64,000 bases of DNA from Sphaerolaimus hirsutus (GCA_964036195.1 OZ038452.1:8736704-8800703); one strand, 5' to 3'. Positions 32,395-42,530 are shown, counted from the first letter of the stretch. Notes: generated by a model not told the origin, from the sequence alone. Translations and numbers: made by a program.

Positions 32395-34113
32395 CTACTC
32401 CCGAACGAGTGGGCGCTTGGAATTGCCCCCCTTTTTTCCCTTCTCTAGCTTCTTAAACTTCAGGGGTGCACCTGGCGGCCCGGGGGCCACGGCCGGGGGC
32501 GCGGGGGTCGAGCTGCTGGCAGACGTCGTCGGAACCGGGCTAGCTGGCGGGCTCGGGCCCGCGGGTGACAGAGTCGGAGTGCGAATGTACTCGACCGAGT
32601 CGTCGGCGCCGCGTCCAGGGGGCAGGCCGCCGCCGCGGCCGCCAGCGTCTGGCGGCCCGTCGCTGAGCGCACCATCAGCGGCCCCGCCTGCGTAGCCCTT
32701 GCGTGAGCTCCCCAACGAAATGTCCAAGACAGAAGCGCTGTCAGAAAAAGCACCTGCCGCGGGTGAGTGGCGGGCTGCAGGTGGGCGTGGCTTGATCAGG
32801 CCAAACGTGCGGTCGTACAGCTGGCTGTCGGCGCCGCCGGCCGCACCGAGCGCGGCGCGGGCAACCAAGCAGCGCGGGGCGGCGTCGTCGGCCGGCGCGG
32901 GCTCGTCCATCAGCTCGGCCGTGAGTCGCTTCTCGTCGAGCCATTCAAGAGTGATGCCATCGGCCAGTCGGATGGCGTCCAAGCACTGTTCGGCCTGCAC
33001 CATGCTGGTAGAGGTGGCGTCCTTGAGCTGGGCGCGCACCTTCCGCAGATCGGCTCGCTTCTCGTCCAACGCGGCGTTGACGCGCGTCAACTCCGCGTCC
33101 TGCTGGCGCAGCTGGCGCTCCAGCCGCTCCACCGTGGCAGACAGCTCGCCTTCCCGGTTGATGCTGTAGCGCAGGACAGAGAGGGCGCCGGGGGGATTGA
33201 CTTTCAGCTTCTCGATGTCGCTAGAAAGTCGGCGGTTGTGCTCGCGCAGCGCCGCCATGTCCCAGCGCGCTGCGAGTAGCCGCCCGTTAATGCGGTCAAT
33301 TCGATCGTCAGAAGTAGATAAACGCTTTTCCAGCGCGCGCAAAGCTAGCTTACCCTCCGGGGGGCTGTCAACAGCGTGCTTGAGAATGGCGTGGCGGTCC
33401 TCGGGGGCGACAGGCGGAACGCTCGCGGGTGCAGTAGGCGGCGGCACGGGTGGCTTCAGCGCGGTGGAATTCGACCCTGCGGTGGTGCCAGAGTTGGTGC
33501 GGGGAATCGCGTGACGCGTGTGCAAAGTGTGCAAAGGGCGCGTACCTTTCCCGCCCTTCCCTGTCGCTGCCGCGGTCGCGCCGCGGCCTTCCTTGCGGCC
33601 CTCAGCCGCACGCTCGGCCTTCTCTGCCGCCGCTGCCTTCGCTGCCGCTGCTGCCTTCGCGGCCGCCGCTGCCTTCGACGCCGCCGCTGCTTTCGCCGCT
33701 GCGGCAGCCTTTTCCGCCGCGGCCGCCTTCTCGGCCGCCGCTGCCGCGGCTTTCTCCGCCGCCGCCGCTGCCTTCGCTGCCGTGTCTGCGTTGGCGGGGC
33801 GCGGTGGACACTGGACCTCGGTGGTCCGAAAAACATGGCTAAATAGCCCACCTTTAGGGTTGGCGCCGTGGCCGCTGGTGCCACCGCCGGTGGCCGTGCC
33901 GCCGGTCGACTTGCGCGCCGTCTGCTGGCTGGTGCGGCCGCGCTTGGCCGCCGCCGTGTCCGCCGCGTCGGTGCTGTGGCGCCGCTTGCCGCCGGCCGGG
34001 TCGCTGCTGGCCGTGGTGCCGCTCGGCGCCGTGCCGTCAGGGGCTGCGCGCAAAAAAAGCACTGAGGGCGCGTTCACCACGTGAACCTCGCTGCGCACTG
34101 GCGCGGGCGCCAC
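32395..34113 (-). CDS. Extra ORF of the gypsy element: Ala-rich, coiled-coil protein
   Basis: A 572-codon frame lies after gag-pol in a different phase, beginning just past the gag-pol stop. It opens at a GTG and has no ATG near its start, so it may need a frameshift, splicing or a non-AUG start. The N-terminal third is basic and Ala-rich with repeated AEKAAAA and KAAAAAKAAAA units (about residues 110-180). The middle is a heptad-like region with ALRALEKRLSTSDDRIDRIN and LERQLRQQDAELTRVNAALD (about 260-370). The C-terminal part is Pro/Gly/Ser-rich and ends with a Lys-rich stretch. No signal peptide or membrane segment is present, so it is not an envelope protein. A nucleic-acid-binding or structural accessory role is only a guess. 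Confidence 0.6.
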   Translation of the reverse strand: MAPAPVRSEVHVVNAPSVLFLRAAPDGTAPSGTTASSDPAGGKRRHSTDAADTAAAKRGRTSQQTARKSTGGTATGGGTSGHGANPKGGLFSHVFRTTEVQCPPRPANADTAAKAAAAAEKAAAAAAEKAAAAEKAAAAAKAAAASKAAAAAKAAAAAKAAAAEKAERAAEGRKEGRGATAAATGKGGKGTRPLHTLHTRHAIPRTNSGTTAGSNSTALKPPVPPPTAPASVPPVAPEDRHAILKHAVDSPPEGKLALRALEKRLSTSDDRIDRINGRLLAARWDMAALREHNRRLSSDIEKLKVNPPGALSVLRYSINREGELSATVERLERQLRQQDAELTRVNAALDEKRADLRKVRAQLKDATSTSMVQAEQCLDAIRLADGITLEWLDEKRLTAELMDEPAPADDAAPRCLVARAALGAAGGADSQLYDRTFGLIKPRPPAARHSPAAGAFSDSASVLDISLGSSRKGYAGGAADGALSDGPPDAGGRGGGLPPGRGADDSVEYIRTPTLSPAGPSPPASPVPTTSASSSTPAPPAVAPGPPGAPLKFKKLEKGKKGGNSKRPLVRE

Positions 34114-34120
34114 GGGCCAC

Positions 34121-37100
34121 TCACCGCCTCTCCTCCACCTTGCCGCTCGGCTGCTCGCTGCTCGGCGGACGCACCGGGCTGCGGCTGCGACTGCGCACTC
34201 GCCCGCGGCTGCCTCGGTCGCGCTCCGGAAGTCGGCCCTCGCGGCGCGGCTGACGCTCGACGTCGGCCGCGTGCTGCTGCTGCTGCCCCTCGACGGGAGG
34301 GGTCGGCTGGCTGGCGGGGTGCTGAGGCTGCGGGGGAGTGGCGTTTGTGCAAACGTGGGTCACCAGAGGGTTGACCAGTGACTCGTTGGTGCTAACATTA
34401 GCATCGACGATGGCTTTTTGGATACGGTGTATGAGGCGAGAACTATCGTCTTCGACTTGCGGATCGGCGAAGCCGCCCAAGCGCAGACGCTCGGCGCGGT
34501 CCAGCGCCACGTTGACTTGGCGCAGCATGTCAGCCAGGTACGACGCCTTGGCGGCGTCGTCTTGGGGGGGCGGCACGTAAACTTGTCGCGCCGCGTCGCG
34601 ACCGCTCTGGCGGTTTGCCATATTCAGCTGGTTAATGGGGATGCGTCGGATATCGCCTGAGATGTCAAGGAGGGCAGTTGATTGATCTACTCCTACTACA
34701 TCATACGGTCCCGCGTAAAGTGGCTGTATTTTCTTTTCTACCGACATTCCCCAGCGCTTTTTCACGTATACTTGATCGCCTACGCTTACAGGGTGGCGCT
34801 GTTTTTTGTCGTAGGTGGACTTGTATCGTGCTTGTGCGTTTTTCAAGTGCATTGCGGCTTTTTTCCACAGCTTGCCCAGGGCGCCGGGCCGCTGTGCAAG
34901 CTGCGGAATCCGCGTCATTAGCGATTTCATGGTGGCTTTTAGTCGAGTGTTGCTACTAGGGGGGTCGCTGAGCGGGTCAGGCACAGCTTTTTCCGGCTCG
35001 GCCGGGCCCACCCCCCCCAGCAGCGACGGAAGATAGCCAAAGAGAAGCTCGAACGGCGCGTGCGCTACGTCGCGGTTGTAGGCGACGTTCATTCGCAGTG
35101 TCAATTCGGGCAGGGCTGACGGCCAGTCCTTGCAGCCCGCGTTGTGCGCGGACCACTGGCGGATAACCTGTTCCGCGCTGCGGATGGCCCGCTCGGCAAG
35201 CCCATTTGCTTGCGAGTGATACGGCGTCGTTTTGCGGAGCGAAAAACCCCATTTTTCCGCCAGTGCTTCTACATTCTTATTTGCGAACTCTGTCCCGTTG
35301 TCGCTAATCAGCTCGGCAGGCGGGCCAAAATGGAAAATGATGTTGCGCTCGAGTGCGTTGACCACTTGCTGGCCAGTTAGTTGGCGCAGCGGCGCCAGCA
35401 CTATTGCGCGCGTCAAGTAGTCGACCGCCACTAACAAGTGGCGATACCCGCGGAATTCGGGCATGGGTGTCGTATCGACCGCGATTTTCAACCATGGCCT
35501 GGTGCCAGGCGCGACTGGGAACAGCGGACTAACGCAGTTGCGCTGCGCGTCCTTGGTAATTTTGCAAATATGACACTTTTTTATAAATTCGTCGATGTCT
35601 GCTCGAATGCGCGGCCATGTGCAGAGTTTGTTGAGCCGCTGGAGCGTGCGTTCTAGCCCCCCATGAGTGCCTGTCAGGCCGGCATGCGCATTTTGAAGCA
35701 ACGAAAGCCGCATGTGGGCGGGCGCAACTGGCACAGGGCCCCAAGTGCCCTGGCCGCGAACGACTCCCTTCTGCAAGAAGAACAGGCCGACTCGGCCTTG
35801 AGCCTGGCGCAATTTCGCCGCCAGCTCGCGCAATTGCGGGTCCGCTTGCTGTTCACGAGCCCAGTCCACCTGCTGCGCGCTGGCGGCCATGTGTGGACAG
35901 AGTTTATCAAGCGGGACCTTGATGATTTCGCTAGCGCGTTGGAAAGATGCGTGATCAATGTCGTCAATCGGAAATCGGCTGAGCGCATCAGCCACCACGT
36001 TGTGCTCTCCCGGGCAATACTCGATTGAAAGATCTTTGAGTGATAGTCGCATGGCCCACCGCTGGGTCCATCTTTCGATCTTTCCCCGCACTGGTTTTAA
36101 CAGTGCTGTCACTAGCGCTTTGTGGTCGGTGCGCAGGATCACTTGCTGCCCATCGATGAAGTCGCCTAAGCGGTCGAGGGCCCACGTGCAGGCGAGAGCC
36201 TCCTTTTCTACCACCGACCAGTTCTTGTGCGTGGTGGGCAGTTTTTTCGAGACGAAAGCAACGGGGCGGAGCTGGTCCGAATCTGCAGTTGGTTGCTGCA
36301 TCAGAACGGCCCCCAGGCCGTAATCGCATGCATCAGTGTACAGGTAAAACGGTTTTGTTCGATCTGGGTGTGCCAACACTGGCGCCGAACTCAACCGGTG
36401 CTTGAGTTGGTTGAACGCGTCTTGGGCCTCACCGGTCCACGCGTCGTAGGACGGAATAGGATCCGCCCCTTTCGCTCGGTAAGTGCCCTTGGCCATCTCG
36501 TTCAGCGGAGCGGCCAACTTATGGAACGCTGGGATGTGCTGGCTAAAGTAGCCAGCTTTCCCCAAAAATGTCTTAATGCCCTGCTTGGTGGTTGGCGCTG
36601 GCATGTCGATGATCGCAGCCACGTTGCTGCGCTTAGGCGCGATGCCCTTGGAGCTCAATTCAAAGCCAAGAAATTTCACCATTTCGCAAAAGAAAAAACA
36701 CTTTTCTGGCTTTAGTCGGATGCCGGCCCATCGCAAGCGGGCGAAAAATTGCGTCAAATGGTCCAGGTGCTGCTCTGGCGCATCACTTGCCACCAGGCAA
36801 TCGTCAATGTAAACAAAAAACGACGGCCGCTGGGCGTCCCGGTTCAAACCGTCAATCACACAGTCCATGAGGCGCTGGAAACTGGCCCCGGCGTTTTTTA
36901 AACCTAGGGGCATGCGCGTGTATGAGAACTGGCCGCGGCTGCAGACGAACGTGACCATGTCGCGAGTGGCGGGATCGACTATTTTGACATTGTAATAGCC
37001 GAAGGAGGCATCCATGCACGAGAACACCGCCCGCCCGTCCATCTGCTGAAACATGTCCGCTATCCGGGGTAGTGGGTATGCGTCGCGGATCGTCAGCTCG

Positions 37101-40100
37101 TTCAAGCGCCGAAAGTCGAGGCACAGGCGATAGTCGTCCTTCCCCTTGGGGACAATTACCAAGGGGAACGCCCACGGCGATGAAGAGGGGACGATCAGGC
37201 CTTTCTTGAGCATCTCGTCGACGGCGCGCCATACAAAAGCGCGTTTTGGGGGCGTTTCAAACCGAGCGGCACACTTTACCGGCTCCGCCCCCTCAACTAG
37301 CGAAATGCGGTGCTCAGTTATCTGAGTCTCACCTATGTCGTATTCAGTTAGGCTGAAAATGTCAATGTTCTGATCGAGCAGTTGCCGGAAACGGGTCTGG
37401 AGCGCGGTCGGAAGCGCGTCGCGGCTGTCGGCTGGGAGGCGCCCCCATACTTCTTCCGCCTGCTGCTGCTGCTCGGTGGTAAGCCTGCGAAACACAACTT
37501 TGCTGGGATTTATCGGCTCGGGCGGGGCGGGCAACCGCATGGTGCCGTGCGCGGCCCTTTCAACCACCGTATCTTCGACCAGCACGCGTTCGACGGTGAA
37601 TACCTCAGCCACTTTAGTGTCGGCCGCGAGGAACTTGTCCTCGCCGGAAGTATTCACGACACAGAGCGAAAAACTGGCGTCATCGAGCCACTCGCGGCGC
37701 GGATGAAACGCGGCGTTGCATGCGATGCCCGGTTCAAATTCGACCAGCACCCCATTCTCGTCGCGGGTGCTGGGATCCAGTGCGTACGCCAGACTTTGCC
37801 CATTTTCATTTTCTGATGGCAAGACACTGCCTTTGTCGGTCCCGACTAGGATTTGGGCGCGCGCACCCGCGGGCACTACGACCTTATGCACTACGCGGAC
37901 GTCTGTGGTTCGGCGCACTGCCGAGCCACAGTCGCGTATGGTGGATAGCGCGTGAGGGTTACGGTGGAAGTGCTCTTCCAACCGATCCATTTCCCGTTTG
38001 GCTTCATGCAGAACTTTCAATGGGCCCCAAATGGCGGCGCGCCCAATCAAGAGTTGGTCCGATGCCGGGAGGAATTCCATCAATTTCACCACGGCGGGGA
38101 TTTCGGCAGATGTCCAGTGGCCCTCTGGCCCCTGGTGGAACACTTCCATGTCGTAGATGCGCAGGTGATTGCCATCAATCTCGCGTCCAGATGTGCGCAC
38201 GCACGCCTGGTCGTACGGCCGAAACTTTTCTCTTTCGGCTTGGGGGTCGGCCCCTGCTTTGGCCCACACTTGCTCGAGCAACGAGTCTTCGATGAACAAC
38301 CCGATGTTACAGCCCGTGTCAATTTGTCCACGCATGGGCTGTCCCATAAAAAAAATCCACGCAATTGGGTCGAGCGCCACCGTTGCGCTGGCGCATTTCG
38401 GTGCCTCACCATCGACCCGGGACGCGAGCGGACACCACATGTCCATGTCCTCTCCGCTGAAAGGTTGCTCCGCCCTGTGCTGCTGCGTGCTCTGGACCGA
38501 CTGGTTTTTTCGCGTAGAGCACGCTGGCCGGCCCCGACTGGGGCGGCCGCCCTGCTGGCGAGAATCGGCGCGCTGCGTGGGAATGCCCTGCTCCTGGCAC
38601 ATGCGCATCATGGCTTGGCGTGCATCGGCCTCGCTTACACCCTTGCGCGCGAGCGCGTTTCGAACGCGTTCCGCCACCTCCGGTTTGTACGCCGGTGATG
38701 ACGGGTTTAGGAAACAATCCGAGGCTGCGTGCTGAAGCGGTCGGGGGTGCAGAAAATATGTGCACCATGTGGTCGAGTTGGCACCGCCCCTCGGTGCGCG
38801 CATGTCGCTGGGCGTGGTGCTGTTGGCGCCCCGGGGCGCCTCACAGGTGCCCTGTGCCTTGGACTCGACCTGCCAATTGCCGCGGTTCTGGCGGCCACTT
38901 TGGCGGAAACGGCCCCCCGAATTGTCCGAGCGAAAATTGTCCGAGCGGAAATTGTCCGAGCGCGCAAAACGATTCCCGCCCTTCAACTCTTGCCGTGCGT
39001 TGTCCATTTTCAAAATCGCCATGTCGAGCGACACCTCGCCCTGTTTCCACTTTTCATGCCAGACGTACCAGCATGCCGACGGGACGAGCGAAACGATTTC
39101 GGAAAACAACTTATCGCCGATCATTTTCTCGCGCTCGGCGTCGGCCATCGTGTCGCTGATGTGGTGGAAGTTGGCGGACAACTGGGCGTACAGCTCAGCG
39201 ATCGGCTCGCCGGGCTTGGCCTTGGTGTGATACCAGTCCGTCACGGATGTGATGCGCTGATCGAGGCGGTAGAGGTCGGCAAGTTTGTCGAGGATGTACA
39301 AAATGTCGTGCCGCTTATCGATGCGCGTGGCGATGTAGCGCCGGTGGGCGTCGCCCTTCAGACATTGCGCAAACACGCAGTTCCAGAACATTTGCTGGTG
39401 CGTGTTGGGGACCCCCAGCGCCTGGAGGCACGTGGTGTGCAGCCAAAACTTGAAAGGCCCCGCGGAACAGGTGGGGGTGCCGTCAAAGTTTAATTGTTTG
39501 CTGGCGGCGGCCGCGACTTGGCCGACGCCCATGCGATCGCGCGAGGAAATCAGTGCCAACGCCGGTGTCAGCTTTTGCAACCCATCGGACGACGACGTGA
39601 CAAACTTATCGACGTACGCCGCGATTTGCTGTATCAGCGAGGGGCCCGCCTCGGTCGCGGCGGCGATGCGCTCCTCCCTGGTCCACGACCACGGGTCGCT
39701 TGCCGCTGCTGATGACGCCGCCGATGGGGCGCCCTTCGAGGGCCCCAGTTGTTGCTGAACGAGCTGCTGTTGTAGTTGCTTAATTAACGCGTCCTGCTGC
39801 GCGACGCGCGCGTTGATCGCTGCGGTGAACTGGTCGTAGTTCGTTGCATTTGTGGCGATCGAGCCCCCGCTGCTGTGCCGCGAGCGGCTCATGTTGATTT
39901 GCGCGTGAGCCCCACCCCCCTCCAGGCCGTCAACCTGAGAGGCGGCCGGGCTCTGAAAAACCGGCGAGGCAGGCCGCTGCGGCCCATAGTCGTCCTCGTC
40001 CGCAGAATCGACCGGCACGAAAAAGGGCGCCCCCCCACTTGAGTTTTCATATGCGCTTATGAGGGCGAGCGCTTTGCGGCGGAGGGCCGCGTCATTCAAC

Positions 40101-40363
40101 TGGGTGGGCTTGGCGCACGTCGGCCAGTCCCCTTGGCGCTGGGCCAATAGGTTGCACACCAAATTCAATAGGTCCGATCGGGTAACGGTTCGGTCCGTCG
40201 GATCCAAACATTGGTCCACGAAAATTCGCAATTCGGCAGGAGAGCGACCAACCTGGGCGGCCTGCGCCGCCGCCGCTCTCTCGGCCGCCGCCTCGGCGGC
40301 CAACTGCGCCGCCATTTCCGCGTCGGTAGGCGGCGGCCCTTTGCTGCGCACCGAGTGCGCCAT
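34121..40363 (-). CDS. Gag-Pol polyprotein of the gypsy-type element
   Basis: One continuous frame. The first ATG is at 40363 (MAHSVRSKG), giving 2,080 aa; the frame is open 25 codons further upstream without an ATG. Counting residues from 40438: a Gag region with FKFWLHTTCLQALG (about 330) and tandem RSDNF units (about 500); a C/H-containing segment CTYFLHPRPLQHAASDC; aspartic protease with GQIDTGCN (about 707); RT with WAFPLVIVPKGKDDYRLCLD and FFVYIDDCLVASD (catalytic YIDD, about 1211); RNase H starting at FYLYTDACDYGLGAVL (about 1368); integrase with an HHCC zinc-binding segment (HAGLTGTHGG ... CHICK, about 1587-1625) and SDNGTEFANKNVE (about 1714); a GPYDV motif (about 1910) like the GPY/F module; and an Arg/Ser-rich tail. 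No stop or frameshift separates gag from pol. Confidence 0.93.
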   Translation of the reverse strand: MAHSVRSKGPPPTDAEMAAQLAAEAAAERAAAAQAAQVGRSPAELRIFVDQCLDPTDRTVTRSDLLNLVCNLLAQRQGDWPTCAKPTQLNDAALRRKALALISAYENSSGGAPFFVPVDSADEDDYGPQRPASPVFQSPAASQVDGLEGGGAHAQINMSRSRHSSGGSIATNATNYDQFTAAINARVAQQDALIKQLQQQLVQQQLGPSKGAPSAASSAAASDPWSWTREERIAAATEAGPSLIQQIAAYVDKFVTSSSDGLQKLTPALALISSRDRMGVGQVAAAASKQLNFDGTPTCSAGPFKFWLHTTCLQALGVPNTHQQMFWNCVFAQCLKGDAHRRYIATRIDKRHDILYILDKLADLYRLDQRITSVTDWYHTKAKPGEPIAELYAQLSANFHHISDTMADAEREKMIGDKLFSEIVSLVPSACWYVWHEKWKQGEVSLDMAILKMDNARQELKGGNRFARSDNFRSDNFRSDNSGGRFRQSGRQNRGNWQVESKAQGTCEAPRGANSTTPSDMRAPRGGANSTTWCTYFLHPRPLQHAASDCFLNPSSPAYKPEVAERVRNALARKGVSEADARQAMMRMCQEQGIPTQRADSRQQGGRPSRGRPACSTRKNQSVQSTQQHRAEQPFSGEDMDMWCPLASRVDGEAPKCASATVALDPIAWIFFMGQPMRGQIDTGCNIGLFIEDSLLEQVWAKAGADPQAEREKFRPYDQACVRTSGREIDGNHLRIYDMEVFHQGPEGHWTSAEIPAVVKLMEFLPASDQLLIGRAAIWGPLKVLHEAKREMDRLEEHFHRNPHALSTIRDCGSAVRRTTDVRVVHKVVVPAGARAQILVGTDKGSVLPSENENGQSLAYALDPSTRDENGVLVEFEPGIACNAAFHPRREWLDDASFSLCVVNTSGEDKFLAADTKVAEVFTVERVLVEDTVVERAAHGTMRLPAPPEPINPSKVVFRRLTTEQQQQAEEVWGRLPADSRDALPTALQTRFRQLLDQNIDIFSLTEYDIGETQITEHRISLVEGAEPVKCAARFETPPKRAFVWRAVDEMLKKGLIVPSSSPWAFPLVIVPKGKDDYRLCLDFRRLNELTIRDAYPLPRIADMFQQMDGRAVFSCMDASFGYYNVKIVDPATRDMVTFVCSRGQFSYTRMPLGLKNAGASFQRLMDCVIDGLNRDAQRPSFFVYIDDCLVASDAPEQHLDHLTQFFARLRWAGIRLKPEKCFFFCEMVKFLGFELSSKGIAPKRSNVAAIIDMPAPTTKQGIKTFLGKAGYFSQHIPAFHKLAAPLNEMAKGTYRAKGADPIPSYDAWTGEAQDAFNQLKHRLSSAPVLAHPDRTKPFYLYTDACDYGLGAVLMQQPTADSDQLRPVAFVSKKLPTTHKNWSVVEKEALACTWALDRLGDFIDGQQVILRTDHKALVTALLKPVRGKIERWTQRWAMRLSLKDLSIEYCPGEHNVVADALSRFPIDDIDHASFQRASEIIKVPLDKLCPHMAASAQQVDWAREQQADPQLRELAAKLRQAQGRVGLFFLQKGVVRGQGTWGPVPVAPAHMRLSLLQNAHAGLTGTHGGLERTLQRLNKLCTWPRIRADIDEFIKKCHICKITKDAQRNCVSPLFPVAPGTRPWLKIAVDTTPMPEFRGYRHLLVAVDYLTRAIVLAPLRQLTGQQVVNALERNIIFHFGPPAELISDNGTEFANKNVEALAEKWGFSLRKTTPYHSQANGLAERAIRSAEQVIRQWSAHNAGCKDWPSALPELTLRMNVAYNRDVAHAPFELLFGYLPSLLGGVGPAEPEKAVPDPLSDPPSSNTRLKATMKSLMTRIPQLAQRPGALGKLWKKAAMHLKNAQARYKSTYDKKQRHPVSVGDQVYVKKRWGMSVEKKIQPLYAGPYDVVGVDQSTALLDISGDIRRIPINQLNMANRQSGRDAARQVYVPPPQDDAAKASYLADMLRQVNVALDRAERLRLGGFADPQVEDDSSRLIHRIQKAIVDANVSTNESLVNPLVTHVCTNATPPQPQHPASQPTPPVEGQQQQHAADVERQPRREGRLPERDRGSRGRVRSRSRSPVRPPSSEQPSGKVEERR

Positions 40364-40407
40364 CGAGTCCGCCCGAATGCGGACCCGCGCCGTATCAGCC
40401 CGGCCCG

Positions 40408-40593
40408 CTGCACGCCGCTGTGCCGCTGCGCGTCGCACGCGCTAGCGGCCGCCGCAGGTCGCTGCCGGCCCGCGCAATCGAATCGCGGGCGGATGGCCCG
40501 CTGCACGCCGCTGTGCCGCTGCGCGTCGCACGCGCTAGCGGCCGCTGCAGGTCGCTGCCGGCCCGCGCAATCGAATCGCGGGCGGATGGCCCG
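40408..40593 (-). repeat. 93-bp tandem repeat in the gypsy leader
   Basis: CTGCACGCCGCTGTGCCGCT starts at 40408 and again at 40501. The two 93-bp units differ at very few positions and contain GCGCGCAATCGAATCGCGGG, which is partly palindromic. The length is a multiple of three, so a frame can run across both units. Confidence 0.85.
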
Positions 40594-40721
40594 CTGCCGC
40601 TGCACGTCGCCGCCGGCCGTGTAGATGCCGCGCGGCTCGCACGTGTAGTCGGGCCGGCCGCGGTGCCGGTCGGGTGCTGCGGGGCTGGGGTCGGGCGCCT
40701 GACTTCGCCCAGAAGTCAGGT

Positions 40722-40741
40722 GCGAGTAGGTACAGTCACCA
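40722..40741 (-). promoter_or_regulatory. Primer binding site candidate
   Basis: Immediately after the 5' LTR, the minus strand reads TGGTGACTGTACC. A TGG start is expected for pairing with a tRNA CCA end. The tRNA was not identified. Confidence 0.6.
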
Positions 40742-41187
40742 TGTTACGTGGCCGCTGCCACGTTAAAGTTTCCAAAAGAAAAATAGACAAGTGCTCAGGG
40801 ACGGTCCACTCGCAGTGGACCCGCACGTCAGCGGTTCACGCAGTTCACAACAAATCCCCCAAGTCAACTCAACACAACTTCATGTCAACTCGGAATGTCG
40901 GTGGGTAAGTGAATAAATACAGCCACGGCACGCGAAGCGACACAGAAAAATACTCACCCGAACGCTGGGTGAGGACAGGAGAAAATGTAGATAAAACGCT
41001 GACGCACTGATAAAAGAGTGAAAACGCGGGCGCCTAATAAACGCGCCGCCCGCGGGAAAACCTCGGATTAGGGCGCGCAGCGCACGCATAATACCTGCGG
41101 CGCGCATGAAAACACGTGAATAAAAATAGGTGCGGTGCAGGGGGATAACTGCGACGCGCACCGTTTAAGCGGTGCGCCGCCGCAACA
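40742..41187 (-). repeat. 5' LTR of the gypsy element (copy in unit 1)
   Basis: 446 bp, same ends and sequence by eye as 31801-32246. Followed on the right by TAAT, the probable target duplication. Confidence 0.93.
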
Positions 41188-41371
41188 TAATGCTATGCAA
41201 CAGTTCCGCGAAGATTACGATGGGATATGAAACATTACAAAGTACTGTGGCCAGTTTTATATACAGCTGTACATGTTGACTCGTAACCTTATTTGGGAGA
41301 TTAAAAAAAACTTCTTTAAAAAACGGGTCGGTAAAGAAACGTTGTTTTTCCGTACCCACTCTTCAACAAAC

Positions 41372-41716
41372 CTTAGTTCTCCGTGCATGCCTTGCCTCGC
41401 ACTCGCGCGGTGTTCCATCTGCGCGTGCACATGTCCCTCTGCGGGTTGTCGGTGCTGCTCTTGTCCATGGCGCCGGACCCGTTCAAGGTGAACGTCATGG
41501 CGGTCGTCCTCCGGGTTACCTTGCTGTTCGTGTTGGTCGTAATGACCCGCGGGGTCATCTGAAGGAGTGTACGGTCGCTCGTCCATTGCCACATTGCCGG
41601 AAAATTCGGGACTGGCTAGTTGCCTGCAAATTGGTCCTAGGTTATTTAGTCGAGATGAATCGAATGTTGCCATTGCAAATCGATTTTCACATGCAGATGG
41701 TAAAATTGGGAAACTC
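41372..41716 (-). CDS. Duplicated exon, copy near the retrotransposon (candidate NADAR gene exon)
   Basis: A 345-bp minus-strand exon with acceptor CTTGCAG and donor GTTTGT. It encodes SFPILPSACENRFAMATFDS, SPEFSGNVAMDERPYTP, then a His/Gln-rich tract (GHYDQHEQQGNPEDDRHDVH). It starts with one base of a codon and ends with two, so it is phase-symmetric. The end phase fits exon 31576-31427, and the His-rich composition continues across that join. That is the main evidence that both belong to the NADAR gene, with the retrotransposon in the intron between them. Confidence 0.6.
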
Positions 41717-42246
41717 CTGCAAGAGAAAAGGAATGAAGTAAGTTTCGAAAAAAAATTTCTTGTGCATTTATTACTGTGCTTATTTGCCCGATCTTTTCAC
41801 ATTTACTTTTGTATGCAGCACAACTGCCCAATTTAGATTAAAATATTCTTGGATCCAGGGATTTTGTATATTTGACCTCTAGCGGGGTTCAGATAGATAG
41901 TATGGTTCATATGGCCGATTTGGGGAGACTTATTTTATTTTCCTATTCACAGATAAATCCTTTTTAACTGTGGTATTGCTAACTCAAACAAATCTTGAAT
42001 GAAATTGAAACCACCCGAAATGACAGTAAACACAAATCAATGTGAGATAGACACCAATCTCAATCACACCTAGAACCTCGACATGAACCTCCACAACCTA
42101 ATTTCATAAATATTTTACATAACTAAATATTTTACATCACTTATGCCCAGTTACCTGTGAAATTGGTCAATCGGCATACAAACAATCATTGAAAAGCCAA
42201 TCATTGTAGCTTTTCAAGCGTTTTCGCACTCAAGTTAAATACACAC

Positions 42247-42289
42247 CTGGGTCCATAAAATGAAATTTCATAATCATCATGTTCCAGCG
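42247..42289 (-). pseudogene. Truncated duplicate of exon 44036-44260
   Basis: The last 43 bp of that exon (encoding EHDDYEISFYGP) plus its GTGTGT donor are present at the end of duplication unit 1. The 5' part and acceptor are replaced by gypsy leader sequence, so it cannot be spliced in as an internal exon. Confidence 0.8.
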
Positions 42290-42530
42290 CTGCACGCCGC
42301 TGTGCCGCTGCGCGTCGCACGCGCTAGCGGCCGCTGCAGGTCGCTGCCGGCCCGCGCAATCGAATCGCGGGCGGATGGCCCGCTGCCGCTGCACGTCGCC
42401 GCCGGCCGTGTAGATGCCGCGCGGCTCGCACGTGTAGTCGGGCCGGCCGCGGTGCCGGTCGGGTGCTGCGGGGCTGGGGTCGGGCGCCTGACTTCGCCCA
42501 GAAGTCAGGTGCGAGTAGGTACAGTCACCA

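Larger units (their letters stand above)
31801..41187 (-). mobile_element. Ty3/gypsy-type LTR retrotransposon, apparently full length
   Basis: It runs on the minus strand: 5' LTR 41187-40742, PBS, leader with a 93-bp tandem repeat, gag-pol, extra ORF, PPT, 3' LTR 32246-31801. The LTRs start TGTTACGTGG and end GCCGCAACA (plus-strand reading). TAAT is present on both outer sides (31797-31800 and 41188-41191), consistent with a 4-bp target duplication. Integrase follows RNase H, the Ty3/gypsy order. Its GC content is far above the surroundings. The LTRs read the same by eye, which points to a recent insertion. Confidence 0.93.

Noticed and set aside
32417-34084. Long plus-strand and alternate-frame ORFs (Ala-, Arg- or Leu-rich) over the retrotransposon
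   Set aside because: They are antisense or frame shadows of GC-rich gag-pol and the extra ORF and lack domain features.
32395-34113. Extra gypsy ORF considered as an env gene
   Set aside because: No signal peptide, membrane segment or cysteine pattern; composition is Ala-rich coiled coil.
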